From the NCBI GenBank assembly GCA_007845485.1, contig SDRW01000002.1:1-64000 (forward strand): a stretch of DNA of 64,000 bases. The letters run 5' to 3'. Below are positions 1 through 9,866 of the stretch, piece after piece. Position 1 is the first letter of the stretch. Each line of letters starts with the position of its first letter. A program made the translations under genes and the position numbers. The notes under the pieces were generated by a model, which saw only the letters and a program-made list of their open reading frames with translations, made no database searches and had not been told where the DNA came from. This stretch comes from TM7 phylum sp. oral taxon 348. GTDB lineage: Bacteria; Patescibacteriota; Saccharimonadia; Saccharimonadales; Saccharimonadaceae.

Positions 1-76
1 TCTTTTTGGGATTGAGATTCACTTTGTACAGATGAATTTGGTTTAGCCTGTGGTTGCCAAGTTTATTAATGATAAT

Positions 77-535
77 ATGTCTAAAAAGAATAATGATCTT
101 GATCAAAAGACAGACATGAAGCTGGACGATGAATCTAAATCCATTAGTAATATTGATAGTAATTCTAAAAATGATCCTATTAGTGATATCTTTATCTTAG
201 TTGGTTATTCTGTAGCTCTCTTTAGTTTATGTAATGCTGTCTTTATAAATAGTGTATTTGTTGATGGGATGCCAATTGGACTGTATAACATAGTATGGAT
301 AGTATTACTCATCGCTTTTATATATTTTTGTTTTTCAATAAGTTTTCGTAAACATGATAGAAATTTGTTTTTGATCACATCTTTATTTACGATATATGCT
401 TCTATAGGCACCTGTATAAGATATTTAAGCCAATTTTCTGTGGCGTTAAGTTTAGCTTCATCTGCTATTATCCTTGTAATTTGTGCAATTATTTTAACAA
501 ATGTTCATAAAAAATATTTTTCCACTAGTAGTTGA
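77..535 (+). CDS. small four-helix membrane protein, unknown function
   Basis: The protein has a charged, Lys/Asp/Ser-rich N-terminal stretch of about 35 residues followed by four hydrophobic segments, so it is probably a small inner-membrane protein. I do not recognise a family. A GTG at 50 is in frame, but no SD precedes either start. The ATG at 77 lies 7 nt after a possible -10 (TATTAA, 64-69), which fits the leaderless pattern seen elsewhere in the window. It lies directly upstream of parA and ends in TGA. Confidence 0.6.
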   Translation: MSKKNNDLDQKTDMKLDDESKSISNIDSNSKNDPISDIFILVGYSVALFSLCNAVFINSVFVDGMPIGLYNIVWIVLLIAFIYFCFSISFRKHDRNLFLITSLFTIYASIGTCIRYLSQFSVALSLASSAIILVICAIILTNVHKKYFSTSS

Positions 536-589
536 TGCTGTTTTAATCTGGTTATGTTATAATACTACTATTACGAGGGAAAATAAATA

Positions 590-1354
590 ATGTCAGTAGT
601 TATTTCTATAACCAATCAAAAGGGAGGGGTTGGCAAGACAACCAGCGCGGTTAATCTTGCTTATTATCTAGCAAAAGCAGGTAAGAAAGTTCTGTTAGTA
701 GACTTTGATCCGCAAGGTAATGCAACTAGCGGATTGGGCGTGGATAAGGATAAATTAAACATCACTATGAGTGATGTTATGTTAGGTAAAAAGTTGCTAA
801 AGGACACTATTATTGCTACTGACTATAAAAATTTATGGCTAGCACCTAGTACACCTCACCTAGCAAATACAGAAGCTGAGCTTGCTCAGGCAGAGAGGCG
901 ATTTAGCAGACTTAAAGTTGCGATTGAATCTGTCGCTAATCAATACGATTTTATATTAATTGATAGCCCGCCAAGTCTTAGCCTACTAACTGTTAATGGG
1001 CTGATAGCGGCTAGGTATATTTTATTGCCAGTCCAGGCTGAATTTTATGCTTTAGAGGGGCTTGGGCAATTATTGGAGACAATGAAACTTGTGCGTAAGA
1101 ATATTAATCCAACGCTTGATTTATTGGGTGTATTGCCAACTATGATAAACAGCAGAACTAGTCTTAGTCAACAGGTTTACGAAGAAATTAAACAACATTT
1201 CCCAGGCAAGGTGTTTAAACAGACTATTCCGCGTAATATTAGGTTGGCTGAGGCTCCAAGCTACGGCGTACCTATTGGTGAATATGATAAGTGGAGTAAA
1301 GGTGCCCGGGCATATAAAGCTGTAGCAAAGGAGGTGATTGAGCGTGTCGGCTAA
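590..1354 (+). CDS. parA: ParA/Soj chromosome-partitioning ATPase
   Basis: This is a 254-aa ParA-type ATPase that would move ParB-parS complexes during chromosome segregation. It carries the deviant Walker A KGGVGKTT at residues 11-18, the DFDPQGN switch I motif and a Walker B-like ILIDSPPS. A TATAAT at 558-563 sits upstream with a weak SD (GAGGG). Its last codons overlap parB, as in typical soj-spo0J operons. Length and motifs are normal for the family. Confidence 0.95.
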   Translation: MSVVISITNQKGGVGKTTSAVNLAYYLAKAGKKVLLVDFDPQGNATSGLGVDKDKLNITMSDVMLGKKLLKDTIIATDYKNLWLAPSTPHLANTEAELAQAERRFSRLKVAIESVANQYDFILIDSPPSLSLLTVNGLIAARYILLPVQAEFYALEGLGQLLETMKLVRKNINPTLDLLGVLPTMINSRTSLSQQVYEEIKQHFPGKVFKQTIPRNIRLAEAPSYGVPIGEYDKWSKGARAYKAVAKEVIERVG

Positions 1355-2240
1355 AAAGCGTGGTTTAGGTAGGGGATTTAGCTCATTAATACCAGACGAT
1401 ATTTTAGATGAATCGTTTGACCCTACAGCTATTGAAGATGAAAGAATCAGTGATCTTCGACAGATTAAGATTTCGCAGGTTTTTCCAGATCCAGATCAGC
1501 CGCGCCGTAATTTTGATCAGGAAGCGCTTGATAGATTAGCTATTTCTATTGGCGAGCATGGAGTTTTGCAGCCTATAGTGGTTATCCCCCGTGGTGATAA
1601 ATATATGATAGTCGCGGGCGAGAGGCGTTGGAGAGCGGCTAATATTGCTAAGCTTGATAAAATTCCAGCTTTGGTTAGAACTTTAAGTGATCAGCATAAA
1701 CTAGAGTTATCTTTAATTGAGAATATACAGCGTAGTGATTTAAATCCTATAGAGACAGCTACTGCTTACTTGAAACTGCGAGATCAATTCAATTTATCGC
1801 TTGATGTAATAGCTAAACGAATGGGTGCTAAATCTGTGAGTACTGTTAGCAATAAAATGCGCTTATTAAAGTTGCCAAAATCTGTACAAAAGAAACTAGC
1901 TAGCGGTGACATTAAAGAAGGTCAAATTCGTCCATTAATTGGGTTAGATGAATCTGTTGTAGTTGATATAACCAATAAGATTATAAAAGAGGGGTGGAGT
2001 GCCCGCAAAGTTGAACAACTTATTGTTGCAATGAAAAAACAACAGCCGAAGGAAACTCCTGAACCTAAAAAAAGAATAGAAACTGCGGCTGCAGTATATA
2101 ATAAGCAGATCGAAAATATTAGCAACAAGCTTGGTACAAAGGTAAAAATACGCAGCAATAGCAAGGGGTCTGGTATGATTTCTATTGCTTTTAAGAACGC
2201 GGAAGATCTAGAGCGTATCGAAAGCATGCTTACTAGCTAA
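1344..2240 (+). CDS. parB: ParB/Spo0J chromosome-partitioning protein
   Basis: ParB-type CTP-dependent DNA clamp that loads on parS. The N-terminal RGLGRGFSSLIP box is the typical ParA-interacting motif. The ParB domain follows, with GERRWRA and ENIQRSDLNPIE, then a helix-turn-helix region and a C-terminal dimerisation part. An in-frame TTG lies at 1338, but AAGGAGGT at 1329-1336 is well spaced only for the GTG at 1344, giving MSAKKRGLGRG. It overlaps the end of parA by 11 bp, so translation is probably coupled. No parS site was recognised. Confidence 0.93.
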   Translation: MSAKKRGLGRGFSSLIPDDILDESFDPTAIEDERISDLRQIKISQVFPDPDQPRRNFDQEALDRLAISIGEHGVLQPIVVIPRGDKYMIVAGERRWRAANIAKLDKIPALVRTLSDQHKLELSLIENIQRSDLNPIETATAYLKLRDQFNLSLDVIAKRMGAKSVSTVSNKMRLLKLPKSVQKKLASGDIKEGQIRPLIGLDESVVVDITNKIIKEGWSARKVEQLIVAMKKQQPKETPEPKKRIETAAAVYNKQIENISNKLGTKVKIRSNSKGSGMISIAFKNAEDLERIESMLTS

Positions 2241-2249
2241 TTGATAAGA

Positions 2250-2864
2250 TTAGGAAGAGAAGTAACCAACCTTATTCAGCGGCCATATTCTAACAGAGAC
2301 TGGACCTACAATTCTATACATAGGTATGTAGCCAAGTCCGTTTCTTGAATCGTACGAAAAGTTATCATTGCGGTGATCACCTGATACAAATATTGAACCT
2401 TGTGGCACCTCACCATTAAAATCACCCGAGGTAGGTGTGCTGAGTGTTTTTGCATAATCTTTATCTGGATTAAAACCTTTTGGATTTTGATTATTAAATA
2501 CAGTTAATGATCCGTCTTTAACAACTACGCGTTCGCCTGGGAAGGCGATTACACGTTTCACTATGTATTGATCGTTCCTAGATTTGCTAGTACTATCGTA
2601 TCTAGGATTTTCAAAGACTATAATTTCTCCACGTTTTGGCATGTATAATTCATTTTTAAGACTACTCATTGTAACAGGTATACGGTTTACTATTAAACGG
2701 TCGCCTGTGTGCATAGTAGGCTCCATACTTGGTCCAACTACAGAAAATGTGCGGAAAATAAAACTATTTATAAAAATAGTACCAACTGCTACACAAATGG
2801 CAAAAATAACTAGATTAAGAGCATCTTTAACATTTGGGTGTCGTTGTGTAAAACTTAAATTCAT
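2250..2864 (-). CDS. lepB: signal peptidase I
   Basis: S26 serine protease that cleaves Sec signal peptides at the outer face of the membrane. One N-terminal membrane segment (about residues 15-37) is followed by GPSMEPTM with catalytic Ser46 and by YIVKRVIAFPGE with catalytic Lys103. The C-terminal GDHRNDNFSYDSR box is also typical. At 204 aa it is a compact Gram-positive-like form. It converges on parB with only a short gap. Confidence 0.93.
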   Translation of the reverse strand: MNLSFTQRHPNVKDALNLVIFAICVAVGTIFINSFIFRTFSVVGPSMEPTMHTGDRLIVNRIPVTMSSLKNELYMPKRGEIIVFENPRYDSTSKSRNDQYIVKRVIAFPGERVVVKDGSLTVFNNQNPKGFNPDKDYAKTLSTPTSGDFNGEVPQGSIFVSGDHRNDNFSYDSRNGLGYIPMYRIVGPVSVRIWPLNKVGYFSS

Positions 2865-2958
2865 CTCTGTTTATTATACAGGTGCTTAAATAAAATTGCC
2901 AATAGGTCTTTTATAATTGTAAAGGCTTATGTATTATAGATAGAGAGTTAAGGGATTT

Positions 2959-4659
2959 ATGAATAAGAATAATAACTTGAACAACGGTTTTACTACACGT
3001 AAGAGTGTTGACGGTATGGTGGGTGTGCCACGTACGCAGGGTGTTGGTGGTATGATTAACAGTAGCAGCTCCCAGCATGCGTCACACGGTAAGATTTTGA
3101 ATAAAAAAACTATCCAGATTAATCCGTCTAGTGATATTAGTAGGCAAAGAGCGGCCGCTCAGTTGAATAATAAAATTAATCCTGCGATTGATACTAAGCG
3201 TCGTGTTTCGGCTCAAGACGTTATAAATCGTGGAGCTAAGCGAGATCTTGATGATTCTCTGAATGCGATTGATTTACAAGAGCAAAAACAAAACAAGAAA
3301 GATGATCCAAAACGCAAGGCTAAACGCCGTAAGATTATAAAATATGTATCTATTATTGTAGGCGTTTTAATCGTTTTGGTTATTGGCTTTATAGTGATTA
3401 AGGCTATCTTGGCTGGAAATAAATCTTTCCAAGGAGGCTTTTTAGGATTTATTCAAAAAGCAAAACTCAAGCAGGATGCCAACGGTCGATCTAATATTTT
3501 GATCTTTGGTACCTCTGAAGATAGTGATGGTGGTAATCACCCAGGCGGTAATTTAACTGACTCCATTATGGTTTTAAGCGTAAATCAAACCAAGAAGGAT
3601 GCTTACATGGTGAGTGTTCCACGCGATCTTTGGGTTAAGCTTGATACGCCGTGTGATATCGGCAGAGAAGAAAAAATTAATACAGTTTACATGTGTGCTT
3701 CTAGTGATGGCAAGAATGATCCAAAAGGTTCAGACGCTCTGCGTAAAAAAGTTAGTCAAATATTAGGGCTAGACGTTCAGTACTATGCACATTTGAACTA
3801 TAAAGTTGTATCTGATGCTGTTAATGCTGTTGGTGGTGTTGATGTGAAGATCGAAACTGATGATCCGCGTGGTATCTATGATCCAAACTTCGATTGGACC
3901 TGTAGCTATAAATGTAAGATGGTTAATTATAAAAATGGTCAAATCGCCCATCTTGATGGTCCACATGCTTTGGCTTTGGCTCGAGCAAGAAATGCTCAAG
4001 GGGGCTACGGATTGTCAGGTGGTAACTTTGACCGCGAACGTAATCAACAGAAGATCCTAAGGGCATTACAGGAAAAATCTCTAAGTGCTGGGACATTAGC
4101 AGATGTAAGCAAGGTTATTGGTTTAATTGATGCGCTTGGTAACAACTTGAGAACTAACATAAATACAAGCGAGGTTCGTACACTAATGGAACTGGCTCAG
4201 AGTATTAAGGGTGATAAACTTAAATCTATTTCTCTTGATGAAGAGGGCAAGGCTGTTGTTACAACTGGTCAATATTTAGGTAGGAGTATAGTTCGACCAG
4301 TTGACGGTGTATATGACTATTCTGGTATTCAAGCTTTAGTGGCGAAGAATATTAAGAATGAAAAAACTCCAGCAAAGGAAGATGCAAAAGTATCTGTTTA
4401 TAATGGTTCGGGAATTGAAGGTTTAGCTAAAAAATCAGCTGACAAACTAAAAGCTCAGGGCATATCTATTGGAGAGATAGGTAATGCACCTGGTGTAAAA
4501 AGGCGAGACACGGTCATATATCAGGTTCAGAATGGCTTTCCATCGACTAAATCTCTTCTAGAATCTCATTATGGAGTAAGTGTTGTATCTGGCGGGAATA
4601 TTCCTGTATCATCTGAGGGGGTTCAGTTCGTAGTAATACTAGGTACGTCTGCTCAGTAG
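2959..4659 (+). CDS. LytR-CpsA-Psr (LCP) family protein with LytR_C domain
   Basis: Membrane-anchored LCP phosphotransferase, the family that attaches undecaprenyl-linked polymers to peptidoglycan. A long, basic, low-complexity cytoplasmic N-terminus of about 125 residues is followed by one membrane helix (about 130-150). Next comes the LCP domain with NLTDSIMVLSVN, YMVSVPRDLWV and a Arg-rich ALARARN segment, and a C-terminal LytR_C-like domain beginning near SVYNGSGIEGLA. At 566 aa it is a full-length two-domain form. Confidence 0.9.
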   Translation: MNKNNNLNNGFTTRKSVDGMVGVPRTQGVGGMINSSSSQHASHGKILNKKTIQINPSSDISRQRAAAQLNNKINPAIDTKRRVSAQDVINRGAKRDLDDSLNAIDLQEQKQNKKDDPKRKAKRRKIIKYVSIIVGVLIVLVIGFIVIKAILAGNKSFQGGFLGFIQKAKLKQDANGRSNILIFGTSEDSDGGNHPGGNLTDSIMVLSVNQTKKDAYMVSVPRDLWVKLDTPCDIGREEKINTVYMCASSDGKNDPKGSDALRKKVSQILGLDVQYYAHLNYKVVSDAVNAVGGVDVKIETDDPRGIYDPNFDWTCSYKCKMVNYKNGQIAHLDGPHALALARARNAQGGYGLSGGNFDRERNQQKILRALQEKSLSAGTLADVSKVIGLIDALGNNLRTNINTSEVRTLMELAQSIKGDKLKSISLDEEGKAVVTTGQYLGRSIVRPVDGVYDYSGIQALVAKNIKNEKTPAKEDAKVSVYNGSGIEGLAKKSADKLKAQGISIGEIGNAPGVKRRDTVIYQVQNGFPSTKSLLESHYGVSVVSGGNIPVSSEGVQFVVILGTSAQ

Positions 4660-4686
4660 AGATATGTTATAATATAAGGTATATTT

Positions 4687-5481
4687 ATGGATATTTTGGG
4701 CAAGCTAAAAGGTAGAAATATTACGAGTAGTATCTTGCATATTTTGTTTAATGCTGTATTTGCCACCATGGTATTTTTGGCGATAAATATTGGCGGACAA
4801 ATAGAAGTAGCTTTAATACTTATTTTAGTAAGTAAGTGGCGTATTTTCGCAGTACGTTCGCGCTATTGGGGTGTTAATATTCTAGCTAATTTAGTTGATA
4901 TCGTGGTTGGTTTTGGAATGGTTGGCTTAATATATCTTGCAGGTGCCATACAGGGTCAACTTGGTTTTTGGACTCAAATCTTCATTACTTTACTTTATGC
5001 TACCTGGTTAATTGTCATTAAACCGCTTTCAGGTAAAAAGGCTGCTCGTATACAGTCTGGAATTAGCTTATTTGTTGGTACGTGGGTGGTTATGGCAGTG
5101 GCTCATAATTTCTCAAGCATACCTTTTCTGGTTGAGTTACTGCTCTTTATTATAGGTTATAGCTCTGCTCGCCATGTACTTTCCACTCACAAGGAAGAGC
5201 AAGTTCAGATCCTCTCGCTGATTTTTGGGTTAATAGTAGCCGAGATTGGCTGGCTAGCATCTCATTGGACTATAGGTTATGAATTTTATCTTTCAAGCGC
5301 ATTTAAATTGCCGCAAGTAGCTATTATAGTTACTTTATTAGGCTTAATTTCTGAGCGTTTTTATTCATCCACTCGCACTGGTCGCTCAATCTGGTCTTCG
5401 GAATATAGTGCGCCAGTATTATTTTCTGTATTGGCAATTATCGTAATGCTTATATATTTTAGCTCGGCTGTAAGTATATAA
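4687..5481 (+). CDS. polytopic membrane protein, unknown function
   Basis: A 264-aa protein made almost entirely of hydrophobic segments, about seven or eight helices, with no soluble domain. I do not recognise the family. A TATAAT at 4668-4673 ends 13 nt before the ATG, so the leader would be very short. It lies between the LCP and HtrA genes, which suggests an envelope role, but that is context only. Confidence 0.7.
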   Translation: MDILGKLKGRNITSSILHILFNAVFATMVFLAINIGGQIEVALILILVSKWRIFAVRSRYWGVNILANLVDIVVGFGMVGLIYLAGAIQGQLGFWTQIFITLLYATWLIVIKPLSGKKAARIQSGISLFVGTWVVMAVAHNFSSIPFLVELLLFIIGYSSARHVLSTHKEEQVQILSLIFGLIVAEIGWLASHWTIGYEFYLSSAFKLPQVAIIVTLLGLISERFYSSTRTGRSIWSSEYSAPVLFSVLAIIVMLIYFSSAVSI

Positions 5482-5509
5482 TTGAAAATCTAAATAAAGG
5501 AGGTGTAGT

Positions 5510-6706
5510 ATGGGTAATAAAAAAGTTCTGTATGTTATTTTAGCGGTTATATGTTTAAGTTTAACGGCATGTGCTGGCGCTGGTGTTATGTATTCACTAA
5601 TGTCGGCTAATCGTTCAGAATTAAATTCTAACAGCATTGATGGCAATAAGTTGCAGTTAAAAAATGAAACCAGTATAGCTAAAGTTGCCTCAGATGTCGC
5701 ACCAAGCGTAGTCTCTATAACGACGAAGTCTGGTGCTGGTTTATCGTCAAAGCAAGGGGCTGGTACCGGTATTGTTGTTAGTGAAGATGGCTATGTCATT
5801 ACTAATAAGCATGTTATAAAAAATGCGTCTGATATCGCAGTTACAACCTCGGATGGATTGATTTTTGATAATATTAAAACAATAGGGGAAGATCCATTAA
5901 ATGATGTCGCCTTTCTCAAAATAAACGGTGCAAAAAAGCTAAAGCCAGCCAAACTTGGTAATTCTAGCACACTGCAAATAGGTCAAAATGTTGTTGCAAT
6001 TGGTAATACGCTTGGTTTGTATCAAAATACTGTAACTAGCGGAATTGTTTCTGGACTTGGACGTCCTGCTGCTGCGTCTTCTCAATCTGGAGGGTCGGCT
6101 GAATCGCTAAATGATCTTATACAGACTGATACGGCTATTAATCCGGGTAACTCTGGTGGTCCATTAGTGAACTTGGCTGGTCAAGTAATAGGTATAAATA
6201 CTGCCATAGTCAGCAATGCGCAAGGTATTGGATTTGCTATCCCGATTGATGTGGTAAAAGGTATGCTTGAGGGTGTACTGAAAAAAGGTAAGCTTGAGCG
6301 TGCATACTTAGGTGTGCGTTATGGCGAGATTACTCCAGCAATTGCCAAGCAGAGAAATCTTTCGACTAACAGAGGTGCATTAGTAGCTGAGGATGGCGTT
6401 GAATCTGGTGGTCCAGCCGATAAAGCTGGTATAAAGCCAGGTGATATCATTACAAAAGTCGGTGATTTGGTAGTCGGTGAAAAGGGTAACGTGAGTAGTT
6501 TAATTTCAAGATATAAACCTGGAGATAATGTAGATATCGTTGCATTGCGTAATGGTAAACAGATTAATTTTAAGGTGAGATTAGGTGTACTAAAATCTGG
6601 CGCAAAATTAAATAGTTTACAGTCAGAGGATGGATCGAAAGAGTTAGACTCTGATTCAGATTCATCTAATAAAGGAATGAGTTTGGAAGATTTATTTGGA
6701 TTTTAA
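5510..6706 (+). CDS. htrA: HtrA/DegP-like serine protease with PDZ domain
   Basis: Extracytoplasmic trypsin-like protease for misfolded envelope proteins. The catalytic triad is visible as His101 (NKHVIKN), Asp132 (DPLNDVAFLKI) and Ser215 (NPGNSGGPL), followed by a single PDZ domain (about 290-370). The N-terminal hydrophobic segment ends LSLTAC at Cys21. This resembles a lipobox, so the protein may be a lipoprotein rather than simply membrane-anchored. A strong SD (AAGGAGGTG) precedes the ATG. Its 3' end overlaps the convergent prmC by 15 bp. Confidence 0.93.
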   Translation: MGNKKVLYVILAVICLSLTACAGAGVMYSLMSANRSELNSNSIDGNKLQLKNETSIAKVASDVAPSVVSITTKSGAGLSSKQGAGTGIVVSEDGYVITNKHVIKNASDIAVTTSDGLIFDNIKTIGEDPLNDVAFLKINGAKKLKPAKLGNSSTLQIGQNVVAIGNTLGLYQNTVTSGIVSGLGRPAAASSQSGGSAESLNDLIQTDTAINPGNSGGPLVNLAGQVIGINTAIVSNAQGIGFAIPIDVVKGMLEGVLKKGKLERAYLGVRYGEITPAIAKQRNLSTNRGALVAEDGVESGGPADKAGIKPGDIITKVGDLVVGEKGNVSSLISRYKPGDNVDIVALRNGKQINFKVRLGVLKSGAKLNSLQSEDGSKELDSDSDSSNKGMSLEDLFGF

Positions 6707-7528
6707 TCTGATAACCAGGCAGTAATTGATCTGTAGAATTTTTGTAAAAGAATATTGGTTGGCATATTTTATTATTGCATCGTGTTGAATAGGGTCGGCT
6801 TCAAGAAAAATGAGTCCGTCCCTATTTAGATGACTAGGAGATTGCTTAATCAATTTAAAAATCAGCTCCAACCCCGATTTGTCTGCGTAAAGAGCTAAAG
6901 CAGGTTCGTGTCGAAGGTCGGGCGACGTGTCTTGCCATGATTTATCGACATAGGGTAGGTTAGCTATAATATAGTCAAATTTTTTATTAGTTTCACTTAA
7001 TAGACTAAATGGTTTATTTATATTTACCTTAGCTTTTAGATTAGATGCATTTATTGAGGCTATATTGAGCGCTTCAGGGCTTATATCTGATAAGTCAACT
7101 TTAATATTAGGGCATTCAAGTGATGTGGTTATTCCTAGTATACCGCTACCAGTGCCTATATCTATGGCTGATTTAGAAACTGTATCTTTATTTAATATTT
7201 TTATCGCATTAATAATATCTTCTGATTCGGGGCGAGGTATCAGAGTCGCGGGTGTAACCTTAAATTTCCGCCCGTAAAACTCTTTGTATTTTAAGATATA
7301 AGCGATTGGTACGTGGTCTACTCTCAAGCTTAAACGAGCATTTAATATTGGTAAAAAATACTCAGGAATAATATATTCAGGGTGTGCTCGCAAAAAAGTT
7401 TTAGCTACGCTAAGAGTATCTTGTAATATTAGTTCTGCATCAAGTTGACTGGATTTAATATTTACAGATTTTAGTGATGTAGACGCATATTTTAACCAGT
7501 CTAAAACTGTTGTCGATTGTCTAATCAT
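6692..7528 (-). CDS. prmC: release factor glutamine N5-methyltransferase
   Basis: SAM-dependent methyltransferase that modifies the GGQ glutamine of RF1 and RF2. The SAM-binding [11 protein letters not shown] motif is followed by the substrate-binding ANLPYV (NPPY-type) motif, written here with Leu. The N-terminal helical domain (about residues 1-90) matches HemK proteins. The start overlaps the end of prfA by 8 bp, so enzyme and substrate genes are probably co-translated. Confidence 0.92.
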   Translation of the reverse strand: MIRQSTTVLDWLKYASTSLKSVNIKSSQLDAELILQDTLSVAKTFLRAHPEYIIPEYFLPILNARLSLRVDHVPIAYILKYKEFYGRKFKVTPATLIPRPESEDIINAIKILNKDTVSKSAIDIGTGSGILGITTSLECPNIKVDLSDISPEALNIASINASNLKAKVNINKPFSLLSETNKKFDYIIANLPYVDKSWQDTSPDLRHEPALALYADKSGLELIFKLIKQSPSHLNRDGLIFLEADPIQHDAIIKYANQYSFTKILQINYCLVIRLKSK

Positions 7529-8591
7529 TAATATTTTTAGCTAGGAGCTCACGTTCGTAAGATTGTAGATGTTCAGTTAAGTCGTTTATATTACCGTCCA
7601 TGGCTTGTGGTATACCACTGCGACTATAGCTGATTCGATGATCAGTAATGCGATCTTGCGGAAAATTATAAGTGCGGATTTTTTCGCTACGATCTCCGCT
7701 ACCGATTAGACTACGCCGTTCGGCTGTTAGCTTAGCTTGCTCCTTTTCAATTTTAGACTGCAGAAGGCGACTTCGTAAGACACTCAATGCCTTCTCTTTA
7801 TTCTTAATCTGTGATTTCTCATCTTGATTTGTCACTACTAAACCTGTTGGCAAATGTGTTATTCGAACTGCTGAATCTGTAGTATTAACACTTTGCCCGC
7901 CATGTCCGCCAGAGCGGAATACATCAATTTTTAAATCATTTGGATTTATTTCTATGTCTGTTTCTTCTGCTTCAGGAAGAACTGCAACGGTAACGGTGCT
8001 TGTATGGACGCGACCCTGGCTTTCGGTGGATGGAACTCGTTGCACTCGGTGTACTCCAGATTCAAATTTTAGCTTTGCGTAAGGGCTATCGCCCTTAATT
8101 GAAAATATAACTTCTTTATAGCCACCAGCATCATTTGGTGATTCACTAATAATTTCAGTTTTAAAATTATGTATTTCGCAATATCGTAAGTACATTCTAT
8201 AGAGTTCACTGGCGAAAAGGCTAGCTTCATCTCCACCTGCACCAGCTCTGATTTCCATAATTATATTTTTGTCATCATTGGGGTCTTTGGGTGTGAGCAT
8301 TATAAAGATTTCATCTTCAAGCTTGGCAAGTTTTGATTGGCTTTCTGCCAATTCTTGCTTAGCTAATTCTGCTAGCTCGCCACTATCACCAGTTAATTGC
8401 TTAGCTTCTTCGATATTTTTTATAAGTCGTTCGCGCTGCCTAGCGATTTTTATTAATGATTCTAGCTCCGAAAAACGCTTATTTTTAGTAGAGAATTGAG
8501 GGTCGGAATAGGCATTAGGCGTAGCTAAAAATTCACTTAGGCGTTGTCTCTCATCTGTTAACTCATCTAAATTTAAAACTATTTTTGGCAT
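7521..8591 (-). CDS. prfA: peptide chain release factor 1
   Basis: RF1 (356 aa), which terminates translation at UAA and UAG. The domain-3 motif [19 protein letters not shown] holds the catalytic GGQ. The N-terminal coiled-coil region and the [17 protein letters not shown] block are RF1-like. It is the first gene of the minus-strand prfA-prmC pair. Since prfB is also present (31007), both classical release factors exist, as expected for the standard bacterial code. Confidence 0.95.
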   Translation of the reverse strand: MPKIVLNLDELTDERQRLSEFLATPNAYSDPQFSTKNKRFSELESLIKIARQRERLIKNIEEAKQLTGDSGELAELAKQELAESQSKLAKLEDEIFIMLTPKDPNDDKNIIMEIRAGAGGDEASLFASELYRMYLRYCEIHNFKTEIISESPNDAGGYKEVIFSIKGDSPYAKLKFESGVHRVQRVPSTESQGRVHTSTVTVAVLPEAEETDIEINPNDLKIDVFRSGGHGGQSVNTTDSAVRITHLPTGLVVTNQDEKSQIKNKEKALSVLRSRLLQSKIEKEQAKLTAERRSLIGSGDRSEKIRTYNFPQDRITDHRISYSRSGIPQAMDGNINDLTEHLQSYERELLAKNIND

Positions 8592-8668
8592 AATTATATC
8601 TAATTATAGCATATTATGATCTTTAGAGACTGGCGCTACTTGATTGAAGTATGCTTAAATAGCAATAT

Positions 8669-9331
8669 ATGGAATATAAAAGTTGGCGGGATTTTATAGA
8701 GTCTCAGGCGGAAGAGTCTTATTTTAGAAGGTTAATGAACTTTGTAGATCAAGAGAGACAGGTTAAAGATATTTATCCTCCTAGAAAAGATATGTTCTCC
8801 TGTTTTGCTGCGTGTCAACTTAGTGACGTAAAAGTTGTGATCATTGGACAAGATCCATATCACGGTCCAGGTCAGGCACATGGCATGAGTTTTTCTGTGA
8901 GAGAGGGTGTAAAAATACCACCTAGTTTGGTTAATATTTTTAAAGAATTACAAAGTGATTTAGGTATATCACCTCCAAAGAGTGGATTTCTACAGAAATG
9001 GGCAGAACGTGGTGTATTATTAATGAACACCAGCTGGAGTGTAGAGAAAGGAAAACCTGGTAGTCATTCAAGGTTAGGCTGGATGGAGTTTTCGGAACGT
9101 ATTCTAAAAATGCTTAATGATCATAAGGATCCCATGGTTTTTATTCTATGGGGCGCTCATGCCCAGAAGGTTGGCTGTGTAGTTACAAATCCGAAACATC
9201 TTATAATAAAGAGTGCGCATCCGTCGCCGTTTTCAGCTGATAGGGGATTTTTTGGTAGTAGACCTTTTTCGAGAGCTAATAAATTTTTAGAAGAAACTGG
9301 TCGAGGTGCCATTAATTGGGATTTAAATTAA
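8669..9331 (+). CDS. ung: uracil-DNA glycosylase, family 1
   Basis: Removes uracil from DNA. The active-site motif GQDPYHGPGQAHG (catalytic Asp62) and the C-terminal HPSPFS motif with its His are intact. At 220 aa the length is normal. It ends just before a bidirectional terminator shared with the convergent L31 gene. Confidence 0.95.
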   Translation: MEYKSWRDFIESQAEESYFRRLMNFVDQERQVKDIYPPRKDMFSCFAACQLSDVKVVIIGQDPYHGPGQAHGMSFSVREGVKIPPSLVNIFKELQSDLGISPPKSGFLQKWAERGVLLMNTSWSVEKGKPGSHSRLGWMEFSERILKMLNDHKDPMVFILWGAHAQKVGCVVTNPKHLIIKSAHPSPFSADRGFFGSRPFSRANKFLEETGRGAINWDLN

Positions 9332-9361
9332 AATAAAGCCCTCACAATGAGGGTTTTATTT
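9331..9361. terminator. bidirectional Rho-independent terminator between ung and rpmE2
   Basis: CCCTCA-caa-TGAGGG stem flanked by AAATAAA and TTTTATTT, so either strand gives a hairpin followed by a U-rich tail. Confidence 0.85.
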
Positions 9362-9379
9362 GAGTTACTAAATTCTATT

Positions 9380-9709
9380 TTAGGCAATAGATTTTTCTGC
9401 TTTTTTAGCTCTGTTAGCAGCAGCTTTTTTAGCCTTATTTGCCAGTGCAGCTTTTTGCTGTGCAGCCTTTTCCATACGTGCCTTAAATCGATCAACGCGA
9501 CCTTCTGTGTCGATGATTTTTTCTTCACCAGTGAAGAATGGGTGAGAGGCACTAGAAATATGCATTTTAACTAATGGGTAAGTTTGACCGTCTTCCCATT
9601 TAATAGTTTCTTTGGTTTGCGCAGTTGAACGGGTCAAAAATGCAAACCCAGCGACTTCATCGCTAAATACGACAAGTCGATAATCTTGTGGGTGTATACT
9701 GCTTTTCAT
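9380..9709 (-). CDS. rpmE2: 50S ribosomal protein L31, type B
   Basis: The N-terminal [17 protein letters not shown] and the central [20 protein letters not shown] match L31. No cysteine is present, so it is the zinc-independent type B form. The Lys/Ala-rich tail of about 35 residues makes it longer (109 aa) than usual. Such tails are common in CPR L31 proteins but the role is unknown. Monocistronic on the minus strand. Confidence 0.9.
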   Translation of the reverse strand: MKSSIHPQDYRLVVFSDEVAGFAFLTRSTAQTKETIKWEDGQTYPLVKMHISSASHPFFTGEEKIIDTEGRVDRFKARMEKAAQQKAALANKAKKAAANRAKKAEKSIA

Positions 9710-9810
9710 ATCCGTGCTATTTTAACATAATACATCAACCTGTGTCAAAGTAGTAGTAAAATATTTGATATTTTGTTATAATACTATCTGTAAATTTATT
9801 AAATGATACA

Positions 9811-9848
9811 ATTTCTTGCGTTACTTCTAAATTTTAAGTGCGAGAAAT
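9811..9848 (+). promoter_or_regulatory. hairpin in the rpsB 5' leader
   Basis: The arms ATTTCTTGC (9811-9819) and GCGAGAAAT (9840-9848) pair with one G-U, extended by ACTT/AAGT. It lies between a TATAAT (9777-9782) and the rpsB SD, about 15 nt before the AAGGAG. S2 is known to autoregulate rpsB-tsf in other bacteria. A similar role here is inference. Confidence 0.5.
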
Positions 9849-9866
9849 GAAGAAAAAGGAGTAAGT

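Noticed and set aside
1-49. Partial gene at the left edge
   Set aside because: No frame on either strand gives a convincing protein end or start in 49 bp.
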